The notes beneath the pieces are model-generated. The model was not told the DNA's origin. It did no database searches and was given only the letters and a program-made list of their open reading frames with translations. A program made the position numbers and the translations under genes. This document shows, one piece after another, positions 1 to 8,636 of a stretch of 64,000 bases of DNA. The stretch comes from Roseateles sp. YR242 (GTDB taxonomy: Bacteria; Pseudomonadota; Gammaproteobacteria; Burkholderiales; Burkholderiaceae_C). The stretch is taken from assembly GCF_900109745.1 (NCBI RefSeq), contig NZ_FOAV01000010.1:124001-188000 (forward strand), in the 5' to 3' direction. Position 1 is the stretch's first letter. The number at the start of each line of letters is the position of its first letter.

Positions 1-535
1 ACAGCTCGTCGCCGTCATGCACTTCCACCAGCACGTCCAGGCCCAGCCCCAGCGCACAGTCCTCCAGCTCGGCCATCTGGCCATCGTCCAGGCTGGCGGC
101 AATCAGCAAGATGCAGTCCGCCCCCATCGCGCGGGCCTCGTAGACCTGGTAGGGGTCCACCATGAAATCCTTGCGCAGTACCGGCAGCGCACACGCCGCG
201 CGGGCCGCCTGCAGGTAGGCGACGTCGCCCTGGAAGAAGGGTTTGTCCGTCAGCACGCTCAGGCAGGCCGCACCGTGCTGCTCGTAGCTGCGAGCAATGG
301 CGGCGGGCTGGAAGTCCTCCCGCAGCACACCCTTGCTGGGGCTGGCTTTCTTCACCTCGGCAATGACCGCACTGCGGCCTGCGGCGATGGCGCGGCGCAG
401 CGAGGCGCCAAAACCTCGCGTCGGCTCCGTGCGGGCTTCGGCCTCGGCACGCAGCCGTTCCAGCGGCTTCAGCGCACGGGCGGCTGCAACCTCTTCACGC
501 TTGACCGCGTTGATCCGGTCCAGGATGTCAGCCAT
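1..535 (-). CDS. trpC: Indole-3-glycerol phosphate synthase, 3' part outside window
   Basis: Cytoplasmic TIM-barrel enzyme that closes the indole ring of CdRP in tryptophan synthesis. The visible N-terminal 178 residues read [16 protein letters not shown] and then carry the family motifs [10 protein letters not shown] (substrate-binding lysine), [13 protein letters not shown] and [10 protein letters not shown], followed by ADCILLIAA. The start ATG at 535 overlaps the trpD stop codon by 8 bases, so the two genes are translationally coupled as the last visible members of the trp operon. The C-terminal third lies beyond the left edge. The identification is firm; only the 3' end is missing. Confidence 0.95.
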   Translation of the reverse strand, partial: MADILDRINAVKREEVAAARALKPLERLRAEAEARTEPTRGFGASLRRAIAAGRSAVIAEVKKASPSKGVLREDFQPAAIARSYEQHGAACLSVLTDKPFFQGDVAYLQAARAACALPVLRKDFMVDPYQVYEARAMGADCILLIAASLDDGQMAELEDCALGLGLDVLVEVHDGDEL

Positions 536-1556
536 TTGCCGCCTCCTGGGTCGCCGCCACGAACTGGTCCAGCTTGGCACGGGCGGCACCACTGCTGATG
601 ACCTCACGCGCCTTGCCAATGCCTGCGGCAATGCTGTCCACGACGTTCGCGGCATACAGCGTGGCACCGGCGTTCAGCAGCACGATGTCCCGGGCCGGGC
701 CGGCCTCGTCGGCCAGCACGCCCAGCAAGATGCGCCGGCTCTCTTCCGGGCCGCTGACCCGCAAGTTGCGGCTGGCCACCATGTGCAGGCCGAAGTCCTC
801 GGGATGAATCTCGTATTCACGAATCTCGCCGTTGCGCAGTTCTCCCACCATGGTGGAGGCGCCCAACGAAATCTCGTCCATGCCGTCCTTGCCATACACC
901 ACCACGGCATGCTCGGCGCCCAGGCGTTGCATCACCCGCACCTGGATGCCCACCAGGTCCGGATGGAACACGCCCATCAGGATGTTGGTGGCGCCGGCCG
1001 GATTCGTCAGCGGGCCCAGGATGTTGAAGATGGTGCGCACGCCCAGTTCCTTGCGCACCGGCGCGATGTTCTTCATCGCGGGGTGGTGGTTGGGCGCGAA
1101 CATGAAACCGATGCCGGTCTTGTGCACGCAATCCGCCACCGCCTGCGGCGACAGCGACAGCACCACACCCAGCGCTTCCAGCACATCGGCGCTGCCGGTC
1201 TTGCTGGAGACACTGCGGTTGCCGTGCTTGGCGATCTGCGCGCCGGCGGCCGCAGCCACGAACATCGAGCAGGTGGAAATATTGAAGGTGTGGGCGCCGT
1301 CGCCCCCCGTGCCCACCACATCCACCAGGTGTGGCCCGGGTGCGAGCGGCACCTTCACCGAGAACTCGCGCATGACCTGCGCCGCAGCGGTGATCTCGCC
1401 GATGGTTTCCTTCTTGACCCGCAGGCCGATGAGGATGGCCGCTGCCGTCACCGGAGAGATGTCACCACTCATGATGCGGCGCATCAGGGCCAGCATCTCG
1501 TCGTGGAAGATTTCGCGGTGCTCAATGACCCGGGTCAAGGCTTCGTTGTCGGTCAT
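528..1556 (-). CDS. trpD: Anthranilate phosphoribosyltransferase
   Basis: Transfers the phosphoribosyl group of PRPP to anthranilate, the second step of tryptophan synthesis. The protein shows the PRPP loop [14 protein letters not shown], the [15 protein letters not shown] anthranilate-site segment and [10 protein letters not shown], all diagnostic for TrpD. Two in-frame ATGs lie at 1562 and 1556. The second is preferred because GAGG then lies 8 bases upstream, which gives 342 residues, normal for the family. The gene follows the aldolase gene after about 10 bases and overlaps trpC by 8 bases. Confidence 0.95.
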   Translation of the reverse strand: MTDNEALTRVIEHREIFHDEMLALMRRIMSGDISPVTAAAILIGLRVKKETIGEITAAAQVMREFSVKVPLAPGPHLVDVVGTGGDGAHTFNISTCSMFVAAAAGAQIAKHGNRSVSSKTGSADVLEALGVVLSLSPQAVADCVHKTGIGFMFAPNHHPAMKNIAPVRKELGVRTIFNILGPLTNPAGATNILMGVFHPDLVGIQVRVMQRLGAEHAVVVYGKDGMDEISLGASTMVGELRNGEIREYEIHPEDFGLHMVASRNLRVSGPEESRRILLGVLADEAGPARDIVLLNAGATLYAANVVDSIAAGIGKAREVISSGAARAKLDQFVAATQEAANG

Positions 1557-1566
1557 GGCCATGGCC

Positions 1567-2637
1567 TCAGGCTCCCGTGCGCAGGCAGTGCTCGCGGACC
1601 GCCGCGACGGCGCGATCCACCCCCTCGGCATCCACATCCAGATGGGTGACGAAGCGCAGGCGGTACAGGCCGGTGGCCAGCACGCCCCGCTGCTTCAGGT
1701 GGTCCAGCAGGCCCGCGCCACGCGCCGGCTCGATGTCCACAAAAACGATATTGGTCTGCGGCGTTTCCACGCTGACGCCCGGCAGGCCCTGCAGCCCCTC
1801 GGCCAGGCGCTGCGCCAGGGCGTGGTCATCCGCCAGGCGCCGCACGTGGTGGGTCAGCGCGTGGTGCGCGGCGGCTGCCAGGACACCCGCCTGACGCAAG
1901 CCCCCGCCCACCATCTTGCGCCAGCGGTGCGCACGCCCGATGAACTCCCGCGACCCGCACAACACAGAACCTACGGGCGCACCCAGCCCCTTGGAGAAAC
2001 ACACCGACACGCTGTCGAAATGGCTGCAGATGCGGCGCGCCGCCGCATACGGGTCGCCCGCATCCACGGCCACCGCTGCATTGAAAAGCCGCGCGCCATC
2101 CAGGTGCCGCGCCAGGCCGCGGCGTTGGGCCAGCGCCGTGGCTTCCGCCAGGTAGGCCATGGGCAGCACCTTGCCGCCAATGGTGTTCTCCAGCGCCAGC
2201 AGGCGTGTGCGCGCAAAGTGGGCGTCGTCCGGCTTGATGTTGGCTTCGATGTCCGCCAGCGGCAATGAGCCGTCCGGCGCATGGTTCAAGGGCTGCGGCT
2301 GGATGGAGCCCAGCACGGCCGCACCACCGCCTTCCCAGCGGTAGGTGTGCGCCATCTGGCCCACGATGTATTCATCACCGCGCTGGCAATGGCTCATCAG
2401 GCCGCACAAGTTGCTCTGCGTGCCGCTGGCCATGAACAGCGCCGCCTCGAACCCCAGCGCCTCGGCGAGCGCGTCCTGCAGGGCGTTGACCGTGGGGTCG
2501 TCACCAAAGACGTCGTCACCCAGCGGTGCCGCCAGCATCGCGGCGCGCATGGCGGCGGTCGGCTGGGTGACGGTATCGCTGCGCAGGTCCACCACCCGGC
2601 GGGCCGTGGCGTGGGTCAGGGGAACATGAGGGCTCAT
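1567..2637 (-). CDS. ltaE: Low-specificity L-threonine aldolase
   Basis: Fold-type I PLP enzyme that splits threonine or allo-threonine into glycine and acetaldehyde. The N-terminal [12 protein letters not shown] and [12 protein letters not shown] motifs and the MASGTQSNL segment are typical of threonine aldolases, and the 356-residue length fits. The gene sits inside the trp operon: its ATG overlaps the trpG stop as ATGA (2634-2637), and trpD begins about 10 bases after its stop. It is therefore co-transcribed and probably translationally coupled with trp genes although it has no role in the tryptophan pathway. [15 protein letters not shown] context ([13 protein letters not shown]) holds the expected PLP lysine. 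Confidence 0.92.
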   Translation of the reverse strand: MSPHVPLTHATARRVVDLRSDTVTQPTAAMRAAMLAAPLGDDVFGDDPTVNALQDALAEALGFEAALFMASGTQSNLCGLMSHCQRGDEYIVGQMAHTYRWEGGGAAVLGSIQPQPLNHAPDGSLPLADIEANIKPDDAHFARTRLLALENTIGGKVLPMAYLAEATALAQRRGLARHLDGARLFNAAVAVDAGDPYAAARRICSHFDSVSVCFSKGLGAPVGSVLCGSREFIGRAHRWRKMVGGGLRQAGVLAAAAHHALTHHVRRLADDHALAQRLAEGLQGLPGVSVETPQTNIVFVDIEPARGAGLLDHLKQRGVLATGLYRLRFVTHLDVDAEGVDRAVAAVREHCLRTGA

Positions 2638-3218
2638 CGGGCCAGCTCCAGGAAATTGCCCAGCATGGCATGGCCATGTTGCGACAAGATGGATTCGGGA
2701 TGGAACTGCACGCCTTCCAGCGGCGTCGCCGTTCCGGCGAAACCGCGATGGCGAACGCCCATGATCTCGCCGTCCTCGCTGCGGGCGGTGACCTCCAGGT
2801 CGTCCGGCAGCGTGGCCTGCTCGATGGCCAGCGAGTGGTAGCGGATCACGCTGAACTGCTCGGGCAGATCACTGAAGACGCCCTGGCGGTCGGTGGTGAT
2901 GGTGCTGGCCTTGCCATGCATTTGAACCTGGGCCCGCACGATGCGCCCCCCCAGGGCGGCGCCGATGCTCTGGTGGCCCAGGCAGACGCCCAGGATGGGC
3001 AACCGGCCCTTGAAGCGTTCGATGGCCGGCACGCAGACGCCGGCCTCCTTGGGCGTGCACGGGCCGGGCGAGAGCACCAGATGGCTGGGGCGCAGGGCCT
3101 CGATTTCGTCCAGGGTGATCTGGTCGTTGCGCACCACCTTGACCTCGGCACCCAGCTCGGCGAAGTACTGCACCAGGTTGAAGGTGAAGCTGTCGTAGTT
3201 GTCGATCATCAGCAGCAT
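2634..3218 (-). CDS. trpG: Anthranilate synthase component II (glutamine amidotransferase)
   Basis: Supplies ammonia from glutamine to TrpE. The 194-residue protein opens with [19 protein letters not shown] and shows the oxyanion strand [10 protein letters not shown], the nucleophile elbow [11 protein letters not shown] (catalytic Cys) and GVQFHPES with the His and Glu of the class I triad. It lies 21 bases downstream of trpE and overlaps the aldolase start by 4 bases. All catalytic residues are present. A PabA role is possible for this family, but the operon with trpE and trpD points to tryptophan. Confidence 0.95.
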   Translation of the reverse strand: MLLMIDNYDSFTFNLVQYFAELGAEVKVVRNDQITLDEIEALRPSHLVLSPGPCTPKEAGVCVPAIERFKGRLPILGVCLGHQSIGAALGGRIVRAQVQMHGKASTITTDRQGVFSDLPEQFSVIRYHSLAIEQATLPDDLEVTARSEDGEIMGVRHRGFAGTATPLEGVQFHPESILSQHGHAMLGNFLELAR

Positions 3219-3239
3219 GTCGTCACTCCTTCTTCAGCT

Positions 3240-4724
3240 TCAGAAACCTTCTTCGACCAGCTCGGCCGCGCGCACCAGTGCGCGCGCCTTGGCTTCGGTC
3301 TCTTTCCATTCCAGCTCGGGCACCGAATCCGCCACGATGCCGGCCGCCGCCTGCACGTACAGCACCTGGTTCATGACCACGCCGGTCCGGATGGCAATTG
3401 CCAGGTCCATGTCACCGCCGAAGCTCAGGTAGCCGCAGGCGCCGCCATAGATGCCGCGCTTGACCGGCTCCAGCTGGTCGATGATTTCCATCGCACGGAC
3501 CTTGGGGGCGCCAGACAAGGTGCCGGCGGGGAAGCTGGCGCGAAACACATCCATGTTGCCGACGCCAGGCTTCAACAGCCCTTCCACATTGCTCACGATG
3601 TGCATCACATGCGAGTAGCGCTCCACCGCGAAGGCATCGGTGACCTTGACCGTGCCGGTCTGGGCGATCCGACCGATGTCGTTGCGGGCCAGGTCGATCA
3701 GCATCAGGTGCTCGGCACGTTCCTTCGGGTCGGCCTTCAGTTCCACTTCCAGCGCCTGGTCCAGTTCCGGTGTGCCGCCCCGCGGGCGGGTGCCGGCCAG
3801 CGGGCGGATGGTCACCTTGCGGCCCTCCGGTGTCTGCTCCTGGCGCACCAGGATCTCGGGCGAGGCGCCGACGATCTGGAAGTCCCCCATGTCATAGAAG
3901 TACATGTAGGGGCTGGGGTTGAGCGAGCGCAGCGCGCGGTAGAGGCTCAGCGGCGATTCCGTATAGCGCTTCTTCAGGCGCTGCCCGAAGACGATCTGCA
4001 TGCAGTCGCCGGCGGCAATGAATTCCTTGGCGCGATCCACGGCGGCGAGGAAGTCGGCCTTGGCGAACTCGCGCTCCACCGGATGGGCCTGCCCCCGCAG
4101 CACCCGCGGGGCGGCCACCGAGTAGCTGAGCTTGTCGCGCAGTTCGGTCAGCCGCTTCTTGGCCTTGAAATAGGCCTCCGGCTGGCCGGGGTCCGCATAC
4201 ACGATCAGGTAGAGCTTGCCCGACAGGTTGTCGATCACCGCCAGCTCTTCGCACTGCAGCAGCATCACATCCGGCGTGGGCAGGCCACCGGCGGGGGTGG
4301 AGGCGGCCAGGCGCGGCTCGATGTAGCGCACGGCGTCGTAGCCGAAATAGCCGGCAAGACCGCCGCAGAAGCGGGGCAGGCCGGGCCGCAGGGCCACCTT
4401 GAAGCGCTGCTGATAGGCCTCGATGAAGGCCAGTGGGTCGCCCTCGTGCGTCTCGACCACCGCGCCATCACGAATGATGCGGGTGGAGCGGCCCTCGCTC
4501 TTGAGCACCGTGCGGGCCGGCAGGCCAATGAAGGAGTAGCGGCCAAAGCGTTCACCGCCCACCACCGATTCCAGCAGGAAGCTGTGGCGGCCCTGGCCAT
4601 TGCCGGCGCAGAGCTTGAGGTACAGCGACAGGGGGGTTTCCAGATCGGCGAAGGCTTCGCTGATCAACGGAATACGGTTGTAGCCTTCAGCGGCCAGGCT
4701 CTGGAATTCCAGTTCGGTCATCAC
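3240..4724 (-). CDS. trpE: Anthranilate synthase component I
   Basis: Converts chorismate to anthranilate with TrpG ammonia; first gene of the trp operon. The 494-residue protein has the N-terminal feedback-site region (LETPLSLYLKL) and the chorismate-binding core: GASPEILVR, IRPLAGTRPRG, DLARNDIGRIA, HIVSNVEG and FPAGTLSGAPKVRAMEI. The ORF begins with two adjacent ATG codons (4724 and 4721), and AAAGG lies about 11-14 bases upstream, so either may be used. A 488-base upstream region separates it from the divergent chalcone-isomerase-like gene and could hold leader control. Confidence 0.95.
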   Translation of the reverse strand: MMTELEFQSLAAEGYNRIPLISEAFADLETPLSLYLKLCAGNGQGRHSFLLESVVGGERFGRYSFIGLPARTVLKSEGRSTRIIRDGAVVETHEGDPLAFIEAYQQRFKVALRPGLPRFCGGLAGYFGYDAVRYIEPRLAASTPAGGLPTPDVMLLQCEELAVIDNLSGKLYLIVYADPGQPEAYFKAKKRLTELRDKLSYSVAAPRVLRGQAHPVEREFAKADFLAAVDRAKEFIAAGDCMQIVFGQRLKKRYTESPLSLYRALRSLNPSPYMYFYDMGDFQIVGASPEILVRQEQTPEGRKVTIRPLAGTRPRGGTPELDQALEVELKADPKERAEHLMLIDLARNDIGRIAQTGTVKVTDAFAVERYSHVMHIVSNVEGLLKPGVGNMDVFRASFPAGTLSGAPKVRAMEIIDQLEPVKRGIYGGACGYLSFGGDMDLAIAIRTGVVMNQVLYVQAAAGIVADSVPELEWKETEAKARALVRAAELVEEGF

Positions 4725-4963
4725 GTCGTCAAACCTTTCGTCTGTCGCGAGGCGAGCCGTGTGACGGCATCAAGCGCGCGCGAGCGTAGTCTCAGGTCGC
4801 CTGTTGGACCTGCCCCGGGCGGTCAAGGGCGTCCAAGGGTGCAAGCGGTGCACCGCAGTGCAGAAGATCGGTGCAGCAGGTGTGCTGGTGGTCCCCTGTT
4901 CGCCGGAACCTCTGGTGGAGGAAGGGCGGTGGGCGGCAAGCATCAAGCTCGCGGCGGGGCCAA

Positions 4964-5011
4964 CATCAAAGTGGGCACCAAAGCAGACACCAAAGCAAAC
5001 ATCAGGCGGCT
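4964..5011. repeat. Four degenerate 12-bp tandem units between leader ORF and trpE
   Basis: Units start at 4964, 4976, 4988 and 5000. The middle two are CACCAAAGCAGA and CACCAAAGCAAA; the outer units, starting CATCAAAG and CATCAGG, are more diverged. On the minus strand a second small frame through the repeat would encode a hydrophobic MFALVSALVPTLM-like peptide. The role is unknown; it may simply be slippage-prone sequence. Confidence 0.45.
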
Positions 5012-5092
5012 TCAGGTGAAGTCGTGCGGGCGTCGCCAGGGCCAGGCTCCCCGGTCGTTCGACCCCTTGATGTGCTTGCGCGTGATAAACAT
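5012..5092 (-). CDS. Candidate trp leader peptide, 26 aa, with Trp-Pro-Trp
   Basis: A minus-strand ATG at 5092 opens a 26-codon frame ending in TGA at 5012, upstream of trpE. It encodes a basic peptide with tryptophans at positions 17 and 19 (GAWPWRR). Two Trp codons in so short a frame, placed before the first trp gene, fit a ribosome-stalling leader. Against this, there is no strong ribosome binding site before the ATG, the distance to trpE is long, and no clear terminator hairpin follows. It is a hypothesis from position and composition only. Confidence 0.3.
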   Translation of the reverse strand: MFITRKHIKGSNDRGAWPWRRPHDFT

Positions 5093-5212
5093 GGTGGGGC
5101 AGTGTAGCAGGATGACTCCCGATGGTGGCCAGCCTGCGGCTTATCGGATACTGTTTCGCAGAGCCGGTCACTCATACGAACCGGCCGATCCTCGAGGAGG
5201 AAGGAGAGAGAC

Positions 5213-5887
5213 ATGAAACTTACCTTCATCGCTGCCACGGTCCTGGCGGCTTCTTCCCTGTGGTCCCTGCCCTTGATGGCGCAGGTGCAATCAGGTCCCA
5301 GTGCTTCGGGCTCGGTGCCGCCCGCAGCGTCCAACCCTGCGGCGGCCACGCCCGCGCCGGTCGTCAACCCGATTGAAGTGGCGGGTGTGAAGTACGAGGG
5401 CAATGCGGAAGTGGCGGGCCAGCGGCTGGTGCTCAACGGCGCCGGCATCCGCTACAAGGCCATCTTCAAGGTTTACACGGCCGGGCTCTATCTGAGTGCG
5501 CGGGCCAACACCCCGGAGGGTGTGCTGGCCAACAATGGCCCCAAGCGGCTGCACATCCAGATGCTGCGGGATATCGATGGCGAGGAACTGGGCAAGCTCT
5601 TCACCAAGGGCATGGAGCAGAACGCCACGCCGCAGGAATTTGCCAACGCCATCAATGGCGTGTTGCGCATGGCAGAAATCTTCACGCAGAAGAAGAAACT
5701 CAACACCGGGGAGTCCTTCGGGGTGGATTACATCCCGGGCACCGGCACGGTGGTCTTCGTCAACGGCAAGCTGATGCCAGGCGAACCCATCAAGGAGGCC
5801 GCCTTCTTCAACCTGCTGCTCAAGATCTGGCTCGGCAAGTCGCCGGCTGACAACGGGTTGAAGACGGCGTTGTTGGGCGGCAAGTAA
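5213..5887 (+). CDS. Exported chalcone isomerase-like family protein
   Basis: The 224-residue protein begins with a signal peptide (hydrophobic residues 4-20, likely cleavage after LMAQ). A Pro/Ala/Ser-rich linker of about 25 residues follows, then a domain of the bacterial chalcone-isomerase-like family: VAGVKYEGNAEVAGQRLVLNGAG, KVYTAGLYL, LRDIDGEELGKLFTKGM and FVNGKLMPGEPI. The family is usually periplasmic and of uncertain function, and true chalcone isomerase activity should not be assumed. A strong ribosome binding site (GAGGAGGAAGGAGA) precedes the ATG. It is transcribed divergently from trpE. Confidence 0.85.
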   Translation: MKLTFIAATVLAASSLWSLPLMAQVQSGPSASGSVPPAASNPAAATPAPVVNPIEVAGVKYEGNAEVAGQRLVLNGAGIRYKAIFKVYTAGLYLSARANTPEGVLANNGPKRLHIQMLRDIDGEELGKLFTKGMEQNATPQEFANAINGVLRMAEIFTQKKKLNTGESFGVDYIPGTGTVVFVNGKLMPGEPIKEAAFFNLLLKIWLGKSPADNGLKTALLGGK

Positions 5888-5900
5888 GCCAACACGGCCT

Positions 5901-5914
5901 GGCTCCCGCGAGCC
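5901..5914. terminator. Small GC hairpin between convergent genes
   Basis: GGCTC and GAGCC form a 5-bp stem around a CCGC loop in the 40-base gap between the 3' ends of two convergent genes. There is no T-run, so it is only a possible bidirectional terminator. Confidence 0.3.
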
Positions 5915-5927
5915 GGGCTTGCGCAGC

Positions 5928-6599
5928 TCAGCCCTGGACCAGCTCGTCGAGCCGGTCCAGGTAGATGCGCGCGGGCACCTCGCGAATCGGCTGGCCATGG
6001 TTGTAGCCATAACTCACCAGCGCCACCGGGCAGCCGGCCGCGTCGGCAGCGCGCGCGTCATTGCTGGAGTCCCCCACCATCCAGGTGGTGGCGGGCGCAG
6101 TGCCCAGTGCTTCACAGGTCTTGAGCAGCGGCAACGGGTCGGGCTTCTTGCGCGCGAAGTCATCACCGCCGAACACCCGGTCGAAATAGCGGTCCAGGCC
6201 CTTGCGTTTGAGCAGCTCGCGGGCAAACGCGGCCGGCTTGTTGGTCAGGCAGGCCATCGGCAACCCTAGCGCGCGCAGCCGCGTGAGCCCCTCCACCACG
6301 CCAGGGAACACATCGGCATGGTGGCCATTCAGGCGCTCGTAATGGCGCTGGTAGAGCGCCCACGCCTGCTCATACCGGTCTTGCGTCCCGCCCACTTCCG
6401 TGAGCACGCTGCGGATCAGATGCTCACTGCCCTGCCCGATGGTCAGCTCGATGAACTCGCGCGAGACGCCGGGCAAGCCCATGTCGTCCAGCACGTGGGC
6501 CAGCACCACGACGAAATCACCCAGCGTGTCGACCAGGGTGCCGTCGAGGTCGATCATGAAACCGGTGGGGGCGGGGTGGCAGGACGTCATGGCGGTCAT
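5928..6599 (-). CDS. gph: Phosphoglycolate phosphatase (HAD family)
   Basis: Hydrolyses 2-phosphoglycolate, a repair and metabolite-salvage function. The HAD motifs are complete: MIDLDGTLVDT with the nucleophile and acid/base Asp, the MACLTNKP Thr-containing motif II, the KPDP motif III lysine, and MVGDSSNDARAA motif IV. The start is uncertain: ATGs at 6629, 6599 and 6590 are in frame and none has a strong ribosome binding site; 6599 gives 223 residues, normal for Gph. In related betaproteobacteria gph commonly neighbours trpE, which agrees with its place here. Confidence 0.88.
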   Translation of the reverse strand: MTAMTSCHPAPTGFMIDLDGTLVDTLGDFVVVLAHVLDDMGLPGVSREFIELTIGQGSEHLIRSVLTEVGGTQDRYEQAWALYQRHYERLNGHHADVFPGVVEGLTRLRALGLPMACLTNKPAAFARELLKRKGLDRYFDRVFGGDDFARKKPDPLPLLKTCEALGTAPATTWMVGDSSNDARAADAAGCPVALVSYGYNHGQPIREVPARIYLDRLDELVQG

Positions 6600-6629
6600 C
6601 GCTGAGAAATGGGGTGGGCGCGGGATCAT

Positions 6630-6906
6630 CGCACGCAGTGGCGACTGACATGCTCGGCACCATGGCCGACCTATTAGTACGAAACTACGCGACGAGGTAT
6701 GTAAGACCTGACAGTGTTACTGACCCATAGTTTCTGCTATTGGCTTTCGTGGGAGATGGGCCTTCCTCGATAACACAGGTTTAATGGCAAATTGATGGCA
6801 GCGCCCCCGGCCTTTGAGTGGGTGGTAGTTTCCCTTCCCTCCAATTGGTTGGTTGACTCTTGCATATGCTTAAGTGAACATCGAATAAGAGTTGAGGGAG
6901 AAAAGC
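6630..6906 (+). promoter_or_regulatory. AT-richer upstream region of the biosynthetic gene cluster
   Basis: The 277 bases between gph and the halogenase gene are visibly less GC-rich than the flanking housekeeping DNA. A TTGACT hexamer at 6853-6858 could be a -35 element, but no convincing -10 stands at the right spacing. GAGGGA at 6894-6899 is the ribosome binding site for the halogenase GTG start. No regulator gene, tRNA remnant or mobile element end was found, so how the cluster is controlled is not visible. Confidence 0.4.
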
Positions 6907-8253
6907 GTGAACACACGCCATGCCATAGTGGTCGGAGGTGGAACCGCCGGCTTGATCGCTGCTATTTCGCTCGTACGCCTTGCCGGAATCCGGGTGACGG
7001 TCATCCGCTCTTCGGATATCGGCCACATCATGGTGGGAGAAGGTACCTTCTCCTCCACCCCGCGCCTTCTTCACGACGTCCTGGGGATACCTCGGCCTGA
7101 ATTTTTCGACAAGGTAAACCCGACCTGGAAGCTGGGAATTCATTTCCTGTGGGGCAATCGTCCCTACTTTGATTTCCCATTTTCCTTTGCGGTAAGCCAT
7201 GACAACCAGATCCTCCCGGGTACCGAGAAGCCCTGGGGCTACTACAACCTGGATGAGCATCTGGGGCGCTACACAACGGTTTCAAATACCGACCCCGCCG
7301 TACTGGCCAAGATGCAGAGCGGAATCGGCTATCACTTCGAGAATCAACGATTCGTCGAATACCTCGAAGGCTTCTTCACGGCGTCTGGCGGCCAGCTCCT
7401 CGAGGGCAAGGTGACCGACGTCGTCACTGGGGACCACGGCATCGCCTATCTGCGGACGGCCGATGGCCGCCAACTGGACGCGGACCTGTTCATTGACGCA
7501 TCCGGCTTTTCTGGACGCCTGATCCACGGCGCCATGGCGGAACCCTATGTCCCAATGAGCGACCGGCTGTTTTGCGACACAGCGGTGGTAGGCGGATGGC
7601 GCCGCGGAGAAGATGAGCCCATCAAACCCTACACCACCGCAGAAACCTTCAGTTCTGGCTGGTGCTGGCAGATCGAGCACGAAACCATCGTGAACCGTGG
7701 TTATGTGTACAGCTCTAAATACCAGACACCCGAAGCTGCCGCTGCGGAGTATCTCAGCAAAAATCCGAAAGTAGATCCTGGCCGGTTGCGGACGGTTCCG
7801 TTCGAATCCCGTCGAATTCGCCGCGCCTGGGTTAAAAATGTCGTAGCGATCGGGAACTCTTGTGGCTTTGTAGAGCCACTGGAAGCAACGAATATCCAGC
7901 TGATTTGCGAACAGAGTATCGAACTGGCTCGACTTTTGACGCAAGAGGACGTGTCAAAAGCGTCCGACGAATATAACGGACGGGTGGTTGAACAGTGGAA
8001 TGACATCTGCGACTTTCTGTCTCTTCACTATAAATTCAACGACCGCCTGGACACTCCATTCTGGAGAATGGCACAAGAAAAGACCAGCTTGGGGAAGCTC
8101 GATGCTTACGTCCAGCGTTACTTGACGCACGGCCCCATGCTGTATGACGACGCCGCCGGACAAAAATACATGTTTGGAGCAGACGGAAACCTCGCCATTC
8201 TGCTCGGCATGGGGGTTCCCTGGGCGGAGTCGCCCGCCGTTCGGCGGAGGTAA
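6907..8253 (+). CDS. Flavin-dependent (tryptophan halogenase family) halogenase
   Basis: FADH2-dependent halogenase of the PrnA/RebH family, which makes hypochlorous acid and passes chlorine to a catalytic lysine. The GTG start at 6907 has GAGGGA 7 bases upstream and gives 448 residues; an in-frame TTG at 6892 is less likely. Residues 9-15 (VGGGTAG) form the FAD Gly motif, K75 in PTWKLGIHF matches the catalytic lysine, and FVEPLEATN matches the conserved FVEPLEST region. The WxWxIP signature is present as W252-C-W254-Q-I, but its proline is replaced by Glu257. Substrate may therefore be something other than free tryptophan, possibly carrier-bound. Codon use is more AT-rich than neighbouring genes. 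First gene of the cluster. Confidence 0.9.
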   Translation: MNTRHAIVVGGGTAGLIAAISLVRLAGIRVTVIRSSDIGHIMVGEGTFSSTPRLLHDVLGIPRPEFFDKVNPTWKLGIHFLWGNRPYFDFPFSFAVSHDNQILPGTEKPWGYYNLDEHLGRYTTVSNTDPAVLAKMQSGIGYHFENQRFVEYLEGFFTASGGQLLEGKVTDVVTGDHGIAYLRTADGRQLDADLFIDASGFSGRLIHGAMAEPYVPMSDRLFCDTAVVGGWRRGEDEPIKPYTTAETFSSGWCWQIEHETIVNRGYVYSSKYQTPEAAAAEYLSKNPKVDPGRLRTVPFESRRIRRAWVKNVVAIGNSCGFVEPLEATNIQLICEQSIELARLLTQEDVSKASDEYNGRVVEQWNDICDFLSLHYKFNDRLDTPFWRMAQEKTSLGKLDAYVQRYLTHGPMLYDDAAGQKYMFGADGNLAILLGMGVPWAESPAVRRR

Positions 8254-8255
8254 CC

Positions 8256-8636
8256 ATGGACTTGCAGTCAATGGTGCTGGCCCGACTCAGGGACAGCGAT
8301 GAAGCCTGGGCGCGTGGTGATGTTCCGGCCTTCATGTCCATTTTTGCGCCGGAGGTTACCAGTGTGTCGGCCAGCGGTATTTCCATCGGGCATAGCACCC
8401 TGGCTTCCCGGTTGGTCCATGCCTATGGCGTCAGGCTGGACGGCAGCCTCGTGACCACCGTCGAGGAAATACGCACTTTGGCGGACGACATCGCCACCGT
8501 CTGCGGCCGCTTTGAACTTCATCGCGTCGGTGCCGCCGGCATCCACGGCTGCTTCAGCCAAGTCTGGTTGCGCGACGCGCAAAGCCTGCGGGTCGTCCTG
8601 GACCATGCCACGCTCTCTCCAGGGCCGAACCCATGA
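8256..8636 (+). CDS. NTF2-like (SnoaL/DUF4440-type) protein
   Basis: A 126-residue single-domain protein whose N-terminal pattern DEAWARGDVPAFMSIFAPEV and later IGHSTLASRL are typical of SnoaL-like/NTF2-fold proteins, followed by the strand-rich C-terminal half. Members act as small cyclases, isomerases or binding proteins in natural product pathways; no catalytic residue can be assigned here. The ATG lies 2 bases after the halogenase stop, and its own stop overlaps the NRPS start as ATGA. A role beside the halogenase or on an early intermediate is an inference from position. Confidence 0.7.
   Translation: MDLQSMVLARLRDSDEAWARGDVPAFMSIFAPEVTSVSASGISIGHSTLASRLVHAYGVRLDGSLVTTVEEIRTLADDIATVCGRFELHRVGAAGIHGCFSQVWLRDAQSLRVVLDHATLSPGPNP

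Larger units (their letters stand above)
4725..5212 (-). promoter_or_regulatory. trpE upstream region shared with divergent gene at 5213
   Basis: This 488-base gap holds no convincing conserved protein apart from a short candidate leader ORF at 5012-5092. On the minus strand, about 290 nt of untranslated leader would lie between that ORF and trpE. It contains an inverted repeat at 4838-4854 (GGTGCA, 5-base loop, TGCACC) that overlaps the palindrome GCGGTGCACCGC, and a 12-base quasi-tandem repeat at 4964-5011. No U-run follows the hairpin, so a classical terminator is not evident. A longer minus-strand ORF (4770-5171) crosses the region but lacks any recognisable domain. Confidence 0.4.

Noticed and set aside
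4725-5011. Classical trp attenuator terminator
   Set aside because: A hairpin exists at 4838-4854, but there is no U-run after it and no competing anti-terminator pairing could be drawn with confidence.
4770-5171. 133-codon minus-strand frame upstream of trpE
   Set aside because: No recognisable domain, no ribosome binding site, and low-complexity repeat in the middle; the shorter Trp-containing frame is the more interesting reading of this DNA.
2670-5216. 848-codon plus-strand frame across the trp genes
   Set aside because: It is antisense to trpG and trpE, which have all family motifs; the composition is a reverse-complement artefact.
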